A DNA stretch of 64,000 nucleotides from Prinsepia uniflora (GCA_032719365.1 CM064866.1:71373028-71437027); one strand, 5' to 3'; positions 44,373-56,711 are shown, counted from the stretch's first letter. Notes: a model not told the origin generated them from the letters alone. Numbers and translations: made by a program.

Positions 44373-45300
44373 TTTTTTTTTTTTTTGGATCAATAGATGG
44401 GAAATTTCATTAATTCAAATGTAAAATAGGATCTCAAATACAAAGGATAAAAGAAAATCTAACTAAAAAAATTACAAATAAGGTAAAAGCCCTAAAAGCA
44501 ACAATAAAATCAAGCTCAATATAACACAAATCCAAAGCATCAAAACCCTAACAACAATAAACATAAGAAGGCCGTCACCAGCAACTCAACCGCTACCTAC
44601 TTCATCGCCGCTGCTACCAAGAAAACACCAATGGAAAAAAAGAGCCATAAGGAGATCTATAGAGAATGGTGTTTGCGAAAAAAAAAAATCACAAACAATC
44701 TGCATACTCAAGCAATCCAAGAGGTCAATAAAGATCTTAAAACTAACCCATCCAAAAATGGAAATGGGTTGTTGAATGGAGGTAGCAACAAGGAAAGTGG
44801 GTGGATCTCGGGTTTTTGAATTTTGGGTGAGATGAAAAATAAGGATGATGAAAGATTTGTGATGGTTAATAATAATAAGATGGGGATGTGAGATGAAAGA
44901 AATGTAAGGAAATCTATGTGGAAGGAGATATGAGATGAAGGAGATGTGAGCCTTCAAATAAGGAGTAAGGATAAAGAGAGCATACTTGAAAAATAAAAAA
45001 GTCACCATAAAGGGTGAAGCAAAGAGAAATCACCATAAAGATAGAGAAACCATCCCAAAGGATAGAGAAGAGGAAAATTTCAAGGGTTGAGTAGTGATGG
45101 TGGACACAAAGAAAGAAGAAAATTTAGACTAAAAAGAAGGAAAATAAGAGAAGAAAAAGAAGGAAGGTGGAGCTTAACCCAAAATTCACCGCCAAATGGT
45201 GAAGATTTGAGAAAACCCCCACCTCCACAAAACACTTGTTGCCGCTGGTACTTAGAGTTTTTCTTTAGGGTTTTTTAGGGGGGAGAGAGTTGCTTTTTGA
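44373..45300 (-). repeat. Probable retroposed sequence with poly(A) tail
   Basis: A run of 14 T at 44373-44386 (poly(A) on the minus strand) is followed by GGATCAATAGATGGGAAATTTC, whose minus-strand reading resembles the 3' end of plant LINEs. The rest up to about 45300 shows no reverse transcriptase and no clear left end or target duplication. The right limit is a guess. Confidence 0.35.
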
Positions 45301-45507
45301 GAAAAGAAATGTCAGAGTTTACTTCATGTTAGCTTTATTGGGTATTTTAAATTTCATTGGATGCTCCAGAATCTTTTTGATTGCTTGTTCGAGGATAACA
45401 ATTTTTGACTCTCTAATTGAATTATTTCCTAATATCTTAGAACAACTTTCAGATTGATAGGAAGAAAGTTTAATCAAAATGAAATAAGCAAATAAGCTCG
45501 TAGAAAA

Positions 45508-45579
45508 CGCTCATGCAGGTCTCGAACCTACGAAGTGCGCGTTATTAGAAAACGCTTTAACCAACTGAGCTAATAAGCT
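45508..45579 (-). tRNA. Degenerate tRNA-Ile (AAT), probably a pseudogene
   Basis: The minus strand reads TTATTAGCTCAGTTGGTTA (box A), then the anticodon loop CTAATAA with anticodon AAT, then GTAGGTTCGAGACCTGC (box B and T arm, perfectly paired). The acceptor stem pairs at six of seven positions. The 5' side of the anticodon stem is one base short and reads TTTT against CGCG, so that stem cannot form properly. The D stem has one mismatch. Confidence 0.65.
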
Positions 45580-46443
45580 AGATGATTTAATGTTTTCAAC
45601 TGTTCCTATATATAAAAAACAAAAATACCAAATTTCTGTATTTATTTAACGTTATCATGTTAGACTTAAGAAAATTTTCTATATATTGTGATGATGATGT
45701 TCTTATATATCTATTTGTTTTCTATTAGAGAATTAGTTACGTTTTTTTTTTCTTTTTTATCAAGAATGATAGCATTATATATCATAAAAAATGTATAATT
45801 ATATAATTAAAATTAAACTATGACATCAAAAATTACAAGTCAAGATGATAATACTAACACAGATAAAGCCGCTTTCAGCTAACAAATCTACATCACTGAA
45901 ATTATGCAAAATTATAAATCATGTCCACAAAATCTAAAACAATTAAAATCTTAATAGTGCCTATAACTCTAAACAAACTACCTTTACTTAAAGCAGTCAT
46001 TGTTAAACTCATCACATCTTATCTTGAAGAACTTGTTGAGCATGTCAGATCTGAGCAAGACTTGATCTCCAACTATCGAATTGTGCATAAAAGCGAATAA
46101 AGGAGAAAAAGTCATAAACTAACTACTATGACAAAAACCAATAGGAGTTATTGTGGCAAACTCCTCCAGCAGCAAAGTAGAACAAGATGCATGGCAAAAG
46201 AAAAAAAATTGAAGGAAGATTTTAAATATGAGAATGTATTGAAAAAAATATTAAGATAATATGGCGGGAAACTCAAATCTGAGTATGACTCAAACCATGC
46301 AGTCCTCATAAAAGAACTCTTATTATCAACCCAAAATTAATTATGCTTCTTCGATCTTCATTGTTAAAATTAAATTAAAATTAAAGGGAGGCATGTATGA
46401 ATTTATTAGAAATGAATATATGCTACTGAATTTATTAAAAACT
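45580..46443. other. AT-rich spacer
   Basis: No gene, RNA or repeat end recognised. Confidence 0.55.
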
Positions 46444-46811
46444 AGCCTCATTGCAGGCGGCTCCACACCTGTGCGAGGCTCTTTGGCGCGTTCTGCGCGC
46501 CATCTTTTGTTACATGAGATTACGTTATTTCCTATTTACAATTCTCAAATATAAAAATGACCAAATCATATAATAAAATTAGATTATGTACAAACTAAAT
46601 TTACATAACAAATATGCCTAGGTAGGGAGATTTTGAATTTTCTTTTACATAAAAAAAATGCCTACAGTGAGGCTAGTTTTATCATATGATTTTGTCATTT
46701 TTAGACTCAAGAATTATAAATAGGAAATAACGTAATCACGAATAATGAAAAATGTCGCGCAGAGCGCGGCGTAAAGCCTCACGCAAACACAGAATCACTT
46801 GCAGTGAGGCT
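46444..46811. mobile_element. MITE-like inverted-repeat element, 368 bp
   Basis: The left arm starts AGCCTCATTGCAGG. The right arm ends CACTTGCAGTGAGGCT, which is its inverse (AGCCTCACTGCAAGTG). The arms stay similar for about 130 bp, including GATTACGTTATTTCCTATTTA on both sides. Both arms carry a CpG-rich block (GCGCGTTCTGCGCGCC and its counterpart). No transposase and no convincing target duplication. Confidence 0.75.
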
Positions 46812-47680
46812 CATAATTATATCATTTTAGCATTTGTTATTGTGAGATATGGTTGGTTAGTAGGTTGAATTGTTGAAATGTGAGACGACCAAACTACATG
46901 ATGCCCAACCATTCCTCCCCAATTAACATGTTTTTTTTTGGTGAGATATGTTGATTAATCACATTTCTTCAATTTATACGATAACTGCCGATCTTATTAT
47001 TTTATTTTTTTTATATAGCCTAGCGCTTGCGTGAGGCTTTTCAATACTGGGTTTTTATACTTTCACAATCCCATGATCGAAAACTATATCAGACTTTTTG
47101 AAAATAAAAAAGGAAGTTCCGGGGATACTTATCCAATACTCAAGTAAAGGTAAAATCCATAAATTGCAAAGTACTCAAGGCAAGGATGCAAAAATGTCTT
47201 CTACTCTTCGGGCGCCAAAGATAATATTAGTGACGATATACTATCGACCATCAAACTACTTCAAAATGATGCTAAATACTTCAAAATGCGCTTGCATCTA
47301 TAAATATCTTCCTTTAATTCGCGCCCCCAAGTATACTACAATAATATTTCCCTAACATGAACCATTATACATCCAAAGAATTTGCCTCACTTAAGTTCAT
47401 TTGAATTGCTAATGCTTTTAAACTCTTGCACCCCACAACTACTCCGTAAAACAACTACCATTTACGAATCATTGATCCATCAAACCAAATCAGAAAAACA
47501 TGCATCATCATTCGAATTAATCAAATTTGTTTGAATATTTACACCTCAATCAAGTTCACAGTATTCACTCCCTTAACCTGTTTGGGATTGCTAATGCGTT
47601 TAAAGTACAGTCACTTAACCAAAAATAACGAATCGGACCTTAATTATTCACTTGTATTGAAGCATTAACCAACAAAGGGA
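46812..47680. other. AT-rich spacer
   Basis: An isolated CGCTTGCGTGAGGCTTTTC at about 47025-47042 resembles the arm of the MITE at 46444 and may be a remnant. Otherwise nothing recognised. Confidence 0.45.
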
Positions 47681-48055
47681 AAAGGGTTTGCAAATAGATC
47701 GGACGCCACCTCCCAAAGCTCCACAAAAACCAATTGGTCGGTGAAAAGTGTATGCATAAACCCATCAAAGAATTTCAAATTGAAACTGCTTAATTCCCCA
47801 AAAATCACCAAAACCCAAAAACAAATTCGAACTCTGACTATATTAACATTAGAAGAACACAATTTCCGTGGATGAATACCTGAGATGGGAGGGAAATAAC
47901 GGCAGGAACCGGAAATGGGTTTACAAATAGATTCGGCGCCGCCTCCCAAAGCTCCGCAACAACCAATCGGTTTGTAAAACCTGTATACATTAACCCATCA
48001 AATAATTTCAAATTAAAACCCATTTATTCCCCAAAAATCCTTCATAAAACCCAAA
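47681..48055. repeat. Direct duplication, about 140-bp units 231 bp apart
   Basis: GGGTTT-CAAATAGAT, CGCC-CCTCCCAAAGCTCC and ACCCATCAAA-AATTTCAAATT occur in the same order at 47684-47818 and 47917-48055. No product was recognised in either copy. Confidence 0.85.
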
Positions 48056-48319
48056 AGGCAGAAAACCAAAAAAAAAGGCCAAAAAACTATCATTCCCTTG
48101 TCGACTGCAGTCAACCAAAACCCAAAAAAGGATCATTCATAAATTCCAAATGGAAATAACTACGAGTAAAATACCTATAAACAGAACAATTAGAAATGTA
48201 CATCACTATAAATAGGTAGAGAAAGATCTAGCCTTCACAAATTTCCGATGCTTCCTCCGTTGCAAGAGCTTCCTCCTCGATAGGAACTTCGACAGTCCCC
48301 CGTCTTTGCTGGCTTTCTT

Positions 48320-48961
48320 TTACTGGCTTTCATTTTCTTTGAGGGATCGGCAATCAACGCAAGGTGGAAACCAATTCATGATAACAATCAGAAACCCCAA
48401 TGATTGAGACTGTGGATTCAGATGTGGTGATGCTAAGATGAGGAAAATGGCGGATATGAGGGCAGTGGTTATATATCCCAGCCGATGAAGTTCTCTCACG
48501 ATGGATGAAGTTGCCTCTCGCTTCGCCGAACGGTTTTGGGTGGAAAAATCAATAGTAGCGCCGAAGGTTCCTTCGCTCTCAAAATCTCTTCCTTTTCCTA
48601 CTTCCAGCCCACTACTCAAGAATCAAATTCATCAACAACAGTACCTGTTTCTTCATGCCTCCTACAAACCCATATCCAAATCAAAACCTAGAAACTTCAA
48701 TTCAATTAAACAGTCAAAATCTGAAATTAACTTAACACCAAAAACAGAAAATTGAAAAATTACAAAGCCCTCCTAAATGAAATCAGAGCAACGATGTCGA
48801 AGATCGAGACCCTAATTCCCAACGCAGGGCCCTCTAAAGCATGGCGAGCAATCGCCAAAGTCAAGTCTTTCCTGCAGTTTGCACTTCGTCAATCTCGAGC
48901 CTCCAAGATGAAAAATTCAGAGCCTCGAAGATGTCGAAGGGAGAGTGACGGAAAATCCTAA
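48320..48961. other. Unassigned GC-richer segment with short ORFs on both strands
   Basis: The minus strand has a 99-codon frame (48320-48619) with one hydrophobic stretch (Y-I-T-T-A-L-I-S-A-I-F-L-I-L-A). The plus strand has a 55-codon frame from ATG 48794 to 48961, and a frame from ATG 48501 to 48755. None matches a family I recognise. The base composition is less AT-rich than the surroundings, so a small gene or a promoter with first exon is possible. Confidence 0.25.
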
Positions 48962-50740
48962 TTTCTCTTCGCGAGAAGTATCTGAGTTTGAGTTTGAGTT
49001 TGCAGTTGTGAGAAAGATAAAACGGTATTATGAGGCAATTAAAAATTTAAGGATTATTCTGACTATAATAAATTTGTTGTAGCTGATGTTTATTTTTTAA
49101 TAAGGTTATTTTAGAGATTAAATTTTTAGTATTATTAATTTGCCCTCACTTATTAAATTTTCTTTTCTTTTAAAAAAATAATTAATTAAAGAATTTTTTA
49201 ATATTATTGAAAATTTAACCAAATCTAAATTCTGGCTTTATACATATAGATGAATATATACCACGTAATATAAAGAAATTAGGATTCCAATAGGATTCCT
49301 CCCCCCAAAAAAAAGGGGGATTAAATGTTAAAGCGACGTTTTGTGAGTTGAGCCCCCATGCATTGATGCATATACATGTTTTACTTATAGTTATTTTTTG
49401 TCTTAATCACAATTGTTAATTATTTTATGTCTTAATCACAATTGTTAATTATTTTGGATGGTTACTGATTAACCATCACAACCCAATTTGTTCCACCCCG
49501 TGCTTTGCTTGCTCCTCACTGCTTAATCATCCACAAAAAAAAGAGATTAATGGGCTGAGCTGTCACTTCGCAGAATTAATTATAAATTTATAACCTGCCA
49601 ATCCAAAACGATCCCTATATATTATTTATTTTCAAATTAATCACGTATCAGGTGTCAAATAATCATCATAAATTATATGTTGTCGTTGTCGATATTGATC
49701 ACGTACATATTATTACATATATATACATATATATATATATATATATCAATAGAATACTTCTTCTTCTTCATCTGCATGCGGATCTTTTTTATCTCTGCTT
49801 CATTCTCTTCGTCCTCCTTCCTTTGTGAAGCGAAATTATTGGACGACCGACCTATGTGAACTGCAGGCTACTTGGTGGCTGCATTGCATTTCCAATATCC
49901 GGCTACTTGCTGCATGCATTGCATTTCCAATATCTGCAGGCCGACCTTTGTGAATTACTGCCTTGAGCCTTTTGAATCCAGTTGATTTCTGTAATTACAA
50001 AATTAATAAGGCCAGGACGAAAGTGATGCGGCAAATATGTGCAATTGACAGGACAAGACAATTTTTCACTATCATAAATTTCGTGAAACTCTTACAACAA
50101 TTAAGGAGACTTCCAAGAACACTGAAATGCCATCCTTCCACATTTTCAACCAGCATAATAATTATAATCCAAACCTCTCTTGCAAAACAATCCAATTAAG
50201 TGTATTTCTTTCTTCATGTACGTTGATCGATATGGATATAATATAATTATTCTGGTTTCTCGTTAACCCAATTTAAAGTTGATATTATCGATATGAATGA
50301 CTAAATAATCTTTAATGTTGTTATTTTTATACGAAAAATAATCTTGATGAAAATGCTAATTTAGAAATTGAATGGTTACAATTATGATATTTGTAGAAAG
50401 ATTATTCGATACATTAAAAGAATAAGACAATGAAATAATTATTAAGTATCCTTTTGAGTACTACTTTACCCTCTTATACAATTTTCAATTTTAATATATG
50501 CAAGCTAGTATCATTTGATGATGATCTAATTAATTTTATTTATAGTCTAGATAGATGTTTGTAAAACGCATCTGAATTTTTATAATCTACGGAATGTTGA
50601 TGTTAACGACTGACAATATGGCCATCCAGCTAGCTACCTTCCAACACATTGGGGGTCCAACGTCCAATTTCTCCAACAATATTGTTGCCACAAGAGGCAA
50701 TAGTAAGTATGAAGCTTAATTAGGGAAAAATGTTGTTAAC
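48962..50740. other. AT-rich spacer
   Basis: Contains a (TA)n stretch near 49716-49746 and a 36-bp repeat at about 49395-49455 (GTCTTAATCACAATTGTTAA twice). No gene recognised. Confidence 0.55.
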
Positions 50741-50875
50741 GTTCCTAAATTTTACACTAATTTTAGTTATTGTCTATAAATTTCATTATTAGCAACAGAT
50801 GTACTTGAACTTTACACTAATTTTAGCTATCATCCTTTAACTTCGTTATTAATATCAGACGTCCCTGAATTATGC
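50741..50875. repeat. 60-bp tandem repeat, about 2.3 copies
   Basis: The segments starting at 50741 and 50801 share TTTACACTAATTTTAG, then CTTTAACTTC/TATAAATTTC-type text and ATTA-CA-A, at an exact 60-bp spacing. A third, partial unit starts at 50861 (GTCCCTGAAT). The text resembles the terminal regions of plant TIR elements. Confidence 0.8.
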
Positions 50876-51224
50876 CTAAATGTGCATTGATAATCCTTCC
50901 GTTATAATTCATAACTATTTCCATTAAAAATAAGAGTAAATTGCCTTTTGAAGTGTGTTTATAAGAATAAAATTAGGATAAATTTTGGGCATCATTTATG
51001 TTGAGTGGAGAGAATTGTACAAACAAGCTTAACTAGAATTTATCGACTGTCAGGATGACTTTTTGACTAAGCCCAAACTACGCATTAAATTAAACATGTA
51101 ATTCGAGTGTTATGCAATTTAAACCTTTTTTGTGTAGATGTAGTATTGGTAAATAGGGATCGTTCTTAACCGGGGAAATTAGGGAACATTAATAATATGT
51201 TAGTGGAAAATGAATAAAAGAATA

Positions 51225-51510
51225 ATGAATTAGAGAATTAAATAATAAAAGAATTAAACAATCAAAGAATTAATAAATTAAAGAATAGATGAATAAGATA
51301 ATAATAAATTAATGAATTACAAAGAATTAATAAATTAACGAATTAAAGAATGAAATAATAGAAGAATAAAGGAATTAATTAATCAAGAATAAAGGAATTA
51401 ATTAATCAAAGAATCAATAAATTAAAGAATAAAGGAATGAAAGAATAAAAGCATCAAAGAATAAGAGAATAAAAGAATAAAGAATAAAAGAATAAAGAAT
51501 AAACAAGGGG
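51225..51510. repeat. Degenerate AAAGAATTAA-type low-complexity array
   Basis: About 285 bp made of irregular A-rich units (AAAGAATAAA, GAATTAATAAATT). One 25-bp unit (ATAAAGGAATTAATTAATCAA core) is directly doubled near 51366-51410. Confidence 0.9.
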
Positions 51511-53534
51511 GGTTTTGAAGAGGTTTGTAATTATGTAAATAAGTAAAAGCATAGATGAACTCATTCTATTTCTATTCTAACTTATGCACAAAGTAGACTT
51601 CCCGTAAACACAAACTTCAACAACATACTACAATTGCAAATATTTGAATTAATCACGAAATTATACCTTCACAAACTCATATTTCTTCATACATTTTTCA
51701 TATTATAAATGCACCGAACAACGGATTTTTACTTATAATATAATTACCTTAAGTTTGTGATTTAATGCGCCGAACAGCGGTCATACATTAAATCTCTCCA
51801 AATCTACTCTAAATGCCCCGAACAGCGGATCAACATTTAGTTTCGAAATGAAGTTTAAGCTCTAGAATGTAAGAAGTAAATGATTTTTAGAAAGTAAAAC
51901 ACATGGAGATTATACTCAATTTTCACAAAAGATAGGAAGGAGAAACCAACACATATATTGCATTATAATTAGAACCAATAACAAATAAAAGAGTTTAAGA
52001 GAATGGAGAGCAAATGTTACACTTTTCAGATTGGGTGAGAACAATGGATTGTTTTTCACAAGGAACACCGAACAGCGGCTGGAACCCTATGAAGATGGAA
52101 GAAGATTAAATAAGGAAATCCGGACTTGAACTCTCAAAATTGTATTGGAACTATTTTGCCAAGATTTCTCCAAAAAGAGGCTCAATTTTGTGCTACTTGG
52201 AAGTGATTTCAACAAATGAAATCAACTCCTATTTATAGGGGAAAAACTCAAATTAAACCCTAGAAAATAAATAAAAACTAAATAAAAATTATAATAAAAA
52301 TATTAAAAAGTGAAATGATGAGTATGGGTGGTTTTTGGGGAAGAGAAATTAAACAAAACAAAGGAAAAACTTGAAAAACAGCAAGAAAATCCACTTAATT
52401 GCTGCTGGTGGATTCTTTGGCAGAGAATAACTGAAAAAAGAGGCAAAATTCGGTCAGAGGGAGCTGGAAAGTAACGCAGTGGCCGACAAGAGTGCGCTGA
52501 AAAGGAGGAGAAGAACTTCGGCGGGCAGAAACTGAACTGGGCTGCCTTCCTCGGGATGCGCGCGCCGAAGTGCTGGACGGGGATTCGGTAGGCGCTGTCC
52601 GAAGGGATCCTTGGCTGGGCAGCAGCTGGGCCGCTGGGCTGACGGGCCGCGGGCCTGGGCCTGGCGACGATGTGGGCTGGGCGCTCCTTGGGCTACTGGA
52701 CTTTGGGTTTGCTGGATTTAATTGGGTTGGGTTTGTAAATGGATTTTGGGCTGCAGAATTTCAATTAATTAATTAACTTAGTAATATTTCACCGAAATTC
52801 GTCCATAATTTATTCGTTAAAATTCCGATCGAGACGATTCTTTCGCCAAAATACTCCAAATTACAAACTTTATTTATTTAAACAATAATAACACAAAATA
52901 ATTTATTTTATCAATTTATTTAATATTTTAATACTAAAAGTCAAGTATAAAGGGTATAAAATAATATGAAATAATGTCTTTTTAACGTCCTATCAAATAC
53001 CCCCACACTTAAACTTTGCTAGTCCCTAGCAAATACTAAAATCAAACTACGAATTCAAACAAGTAGACCCTTAACCATTTGTCTCAAATTTCATTGTTAT
53101 AATCATGGCATAAAAGATTTTCACTTAAAACATTTAAGCAAATGGAATTCAAGAGTTAATACTTGGTAACAAAATGTTTCAACAAGTAAGATACTGAGTA
53201 AATATGGTGAAATGGATCTCTGCATGAATAAGACAAGTATGAATCAACTCACAAGGATATGCACTCAAAAATTCACTCAATTTTGTGAGGGTTTGTGTTT
53301 GCACTCAAAGTATGTGAGAGATGCTCACATAATCGAAATGAAGTACTTTTGCAAAATCTCAAACAAACACCTCAAGATAAAAACAAAACATACTTGCGCA
53401 AATGAATCAAAACCATAAGCTTACTCAAGTGATTAACTCAACTAATCAAAATTTACCATCTTAAAGATCATAAGGTCTTTATAAAGGTTGTAATGGGGCT
53501 AAGTTTAGAGGCAAGGAGAATATAGGACAAGTGG
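51511..53534. other. Unassigned non-coding region, probably an old element remnant
   Basis: The motif CCGAACA-CGG occurs four times (about 51716, 51770, 51818 and 52067). The string ATACCCCCACACTTAAAC occurs at about 52998-53015, and strings of this kind are common in repetitive plant DNA. No polyprotein and no LTR pair were found. The frame 52570-52776 is a GC-rich stretch (G-L/W-A repeats) without a recognised domain. Confidence 0.45.
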
Positions 53535-56500
53535 TGTAACAACCCGTCCCGAGAACCGGGATTAGTAGACTAATTAAGGTGTGATTAGTGAGGTTAAGCA
53601 GTGGTTGGGTGGTCCCGATAGGTCCTTGCGGGTAGAATGACGATTTTGCCCCTGGTCCAGGCAAAATAGGTGACTTTTAGTTTGGGTGGTCAATTGGGTA
53701 TTAGCCAGTGACCAGGACGTAATTGAGGATGTCACGAATCCGTAGACATGAGGTACGTTCGATTCCGACATCCGAGGAGGAAGTTGTGATGTTCGGAAGG
53801 TTGAGGGCATGACCGTAATTTGGGTAAAATAGGGGGAATAGTTGACTTTTTGTCTAATCGGGTTTTGGTAGATTGACCTAGCATGGTTAGATAGTTCTTG
53901 TCGTCCTGAGTTCGATGACAGGCGGCACGTATTCATCGGACTTACGAGGCGAGAGTTACGGGTCTAGGAAGTTTTGGTAAAACCGTAAAAATGTGTAAAC
54001 TAGAGGGTATTTTGGTCTTTCTGCACATTGGGATTTGTGCAGAAAGAAGGAAATGGACGGCTGGGATTTCACCAGGTGGGATAAGGAGTGGAGTGGATGG
54101 TGACACATGGCAGGGGGCTAGAGGATTCAGGGAGAATCCTGTGTGGTCACAGCCCAAATAATTGGGGTGCACTCGTGCAACCCGTGCAGTTCTTCGATAC
54201 ACAGAGAAACAAAGTGAACTTGTGAGGAGAAGTTGGGGGAGTGATCGTGGCTGGTGTTGAGTTCTGGTGAGTGAGGGAGAGACAGGGAGGTCAGTGTGAG
54301 CTGGTGGTGGTGAATTGGAGCTGTGAACGTGCACGGCGACACGGCGGTGGTGCGGAGACGTTTTGGGGAAACAGGGAGCCTGTGAGTTCGAGGTGGTGGC
54401 TACGCTGTGAGGTGAGGCAAACCAAGGCGAGGGAAGCCGTAGGAGACTATAGGGAGGCCAACGACCACCGTGGTACGTGGCGGTGCGCACGGCGGAGCCG
54501 CAATCGAAGGGTAAGTTTTCTGCTCTGTTTTACCCGTGATTTTCATTTGGAAAGTCGTGAGTCTGGGCTTAGAGTCGAGAGGATTGAAGGTTAGGGTGAT
54601 GTTCAGGGAGGTTCGAGGAATGGTTTGGGATGGTCGCCGTGACGGGGGCGTACACGGCGGAGCTCAGTCGAAGACGAGCATTCTGGTGCTCTGTTTGGCC
54701 GTGAACTTCGAACCCAAAGTCGTGGACTTCTGGGGTGAGTTGAAGGGTTAGGAGTGTTGGACTAGGTTCAGTGAGGTTGTGGGGTGAGTCTGGTATCGCC
54801 ACCGTGACGGGAGGTGACCGGAGTAGAAGGATCGTGAAACAGGGGAAAAGTGGCCGTCTGGTTCGAGCTTGAATCGACGATGACGGGGCTATGTCGAGGT
54901 TAGAGGAGTTGAGGGATGGATTCATGGTGTCTGGACGAAGCTGCAGAAGAAGAGAGGGAAGGAAAAGGTGGCCGGACGGTGGAGAATGCCTCTCGCCGGT
55001 CCAGTTGCAGCGGCCGGTTCAGCACAGTGCACTCGAGGTTGGGGGTGACACTGTAGCTGGCGCGTGAGGGCCACGCGCAGCCACTTTGGGCGGCGCGTGG
55101 GGGCGCGTGCGGCGGCGATGGGGAAAACGATCAACATGACTTTTGGCCTAGGAGTTGTGGTGAGTTCAATGGAGTTGGTTTCGAGTCAATCGGATGTCGT
55201 TTGAGTGTAGTTCCGCGAGGGTGAAGGTTTAGGGTCCCGGGGTTCTAGGTCTTCGGTTCGGGGATTTTTGAGGAAATTTAGGAGAATGTTTGTAGACGTA
55301 TTAGTGACGTATTTTTGACAGTGCTTGACAGGATCGGGATTTCCCGAGGAAGCCGAGGAACGTGCTGGACGTTCGGGACGCGAGTAGGGCTCAGTACTGT
55401 GAGTGGACCCTTTCCTTAAACTCGAACATGCATAACTGTTTTCTATAATTGTTTTATGGTTTTAATTATGATTTTCTATTTATCGGATATGCCTGGTCGA
55501 TTTTACATGTGCACGGTTTTCGAGGAAGTCTGGTTTTTAGCACGTTTTACAAGGAAGTGGTTGACTTCTGAAATTGATGCTTTAGTTTCGGAATTTCAAT
55601 TGATAAGTGATTTCTAATGATTATAAATGGATTTTGGACTATGATTTTGATAATCAAGGTTTTCGATTTTAGAATCGGATTTCGAAAAACGAGATTTGGT
55701 TTTAAAGTTGAAAAGTGGCTTCCGGATTTGGGTTCGAAATGACGGTTCTGGATGCCGGAAGGGCATCGGACCAGTGGTTTCGGATTCGGGTTTGGATGTG
55801 GATTGGTAAATGGGTTTCAAATGGTTTTGGGATTGGATTTGCTGGATCTGGTTATTGGGTTTAAAGACCCGGATATATGTGACGGGGGACCGGCCGGATT
55901 GGGTTTAAAGACCCGGATTGAGTTTAAAGACTCGGGAGTTTAAAGACTCGGATATATTGATTTTCCCCCGTAGGCCTTGAGTTTAAAGACTCGGATATGA
56001 TTAAGGCCTGGATTGAGTTTAAAGACTCGGGAGTTTAAAGACTCGAATAGGTCCAGCAGGTTTGATCAGAAAATGACGATTTGATGTTTATGGTTTCTGA
56101 TACGATTTTATGATTCACATGCTGTGGTTTTTCTAACTGTTTTATAGTGTTTCTGTTTCTTATGATGCGGTTTATGGTAAAGTGATTTATAACTGTGTTC
56201 ATAACTATTGGTTGTGCATGTGGTTTTCAAAACGGAGGGTTAAAATTGGTTTTCTGATAAATGGTTTTAGAACCTTTCTTTATGGTCCACTCACACTTTT
56301 GTTTTAACTTGCCCTCCAGGTTGTGGAGCGAGCGCGGGGTCTTGACGTCGAGGCAGTATCCGAGGCATAGAAGTGACGTGAGGGATTTCAGAATAGTTTA
56401 AAGTTTTCCGTGTGCGTGTAGTTTATCAGTTTTTATTTTTCCTTGTATTTTCGTACTATGCAAAACGATAAGGTTGGGATATTTCGTAAATGACTCCTGC

Positions 56501-56605
56501 GTCTGACTGGGTTTGCGTGAGTTTTACTTGGGTATTGTGTCGGGAGGTCAGACGGGAGCGGGATTTACCTCGGGTTTTGGGGTGAAACCGGGGTGGGTCC
56601 TGACA
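53535..56605 (+). repeat. LTR1 of the array, 3071 bp
   Basis: Starts TGTAACAACCC and ends GGTCCTGACA. It contains about eight copies of a palindromic unit of the type GAGTTTAAAGACTC or GGGTTTAAAGACCC at 55855-56045. It differs from LTR2 at about a dozen sites in the first 915 bp but at only one site noticed after that (55478 A against 60193 G). Confidence 0.92.
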
Positions 56606-56622
56606 ATTGGTATCAGAGCATA
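56606..56622 (+). other. Primer-binding site, tRNA-Met type
   Basis: TTGGTATCAGAGC follows the LTR terminal CA by two bases. An identical site is at 61321-61337. Confidence 0.85.
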
Positions 56623-56711
56623 GGTTGTCTGGTTTGTGGGGTTTGTTGGGTTGTGAGGTTGTGTTTCAGTTGCTTAACTACTTCTATGCCTCTTTCAGCA
56701 TGCGGTTGACG

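Noticed and set aside
44586..45008. 140-codon minus-strand frame
   Set aside because: Hydrophobic, low-complexity translation inside the probable retroposed sequence; no domain recognised.
52570..52776. Gly/Trp-rich plus-strand frame
   Set aside because: A short GC-rich stretch that reads open by composition; no domain and no gene context.
53212..53418. 68-codon plus-strand frame
   Set aside because: Short, in AT-rich repeat-like DNA just before the array, with no recognisable motif.
54271..54594. 107-codon frame repeated at 58986
   Set aside because: It lies inside the LTRs of the tandem array; the repetition reflects LTR identity, not gene duplication.
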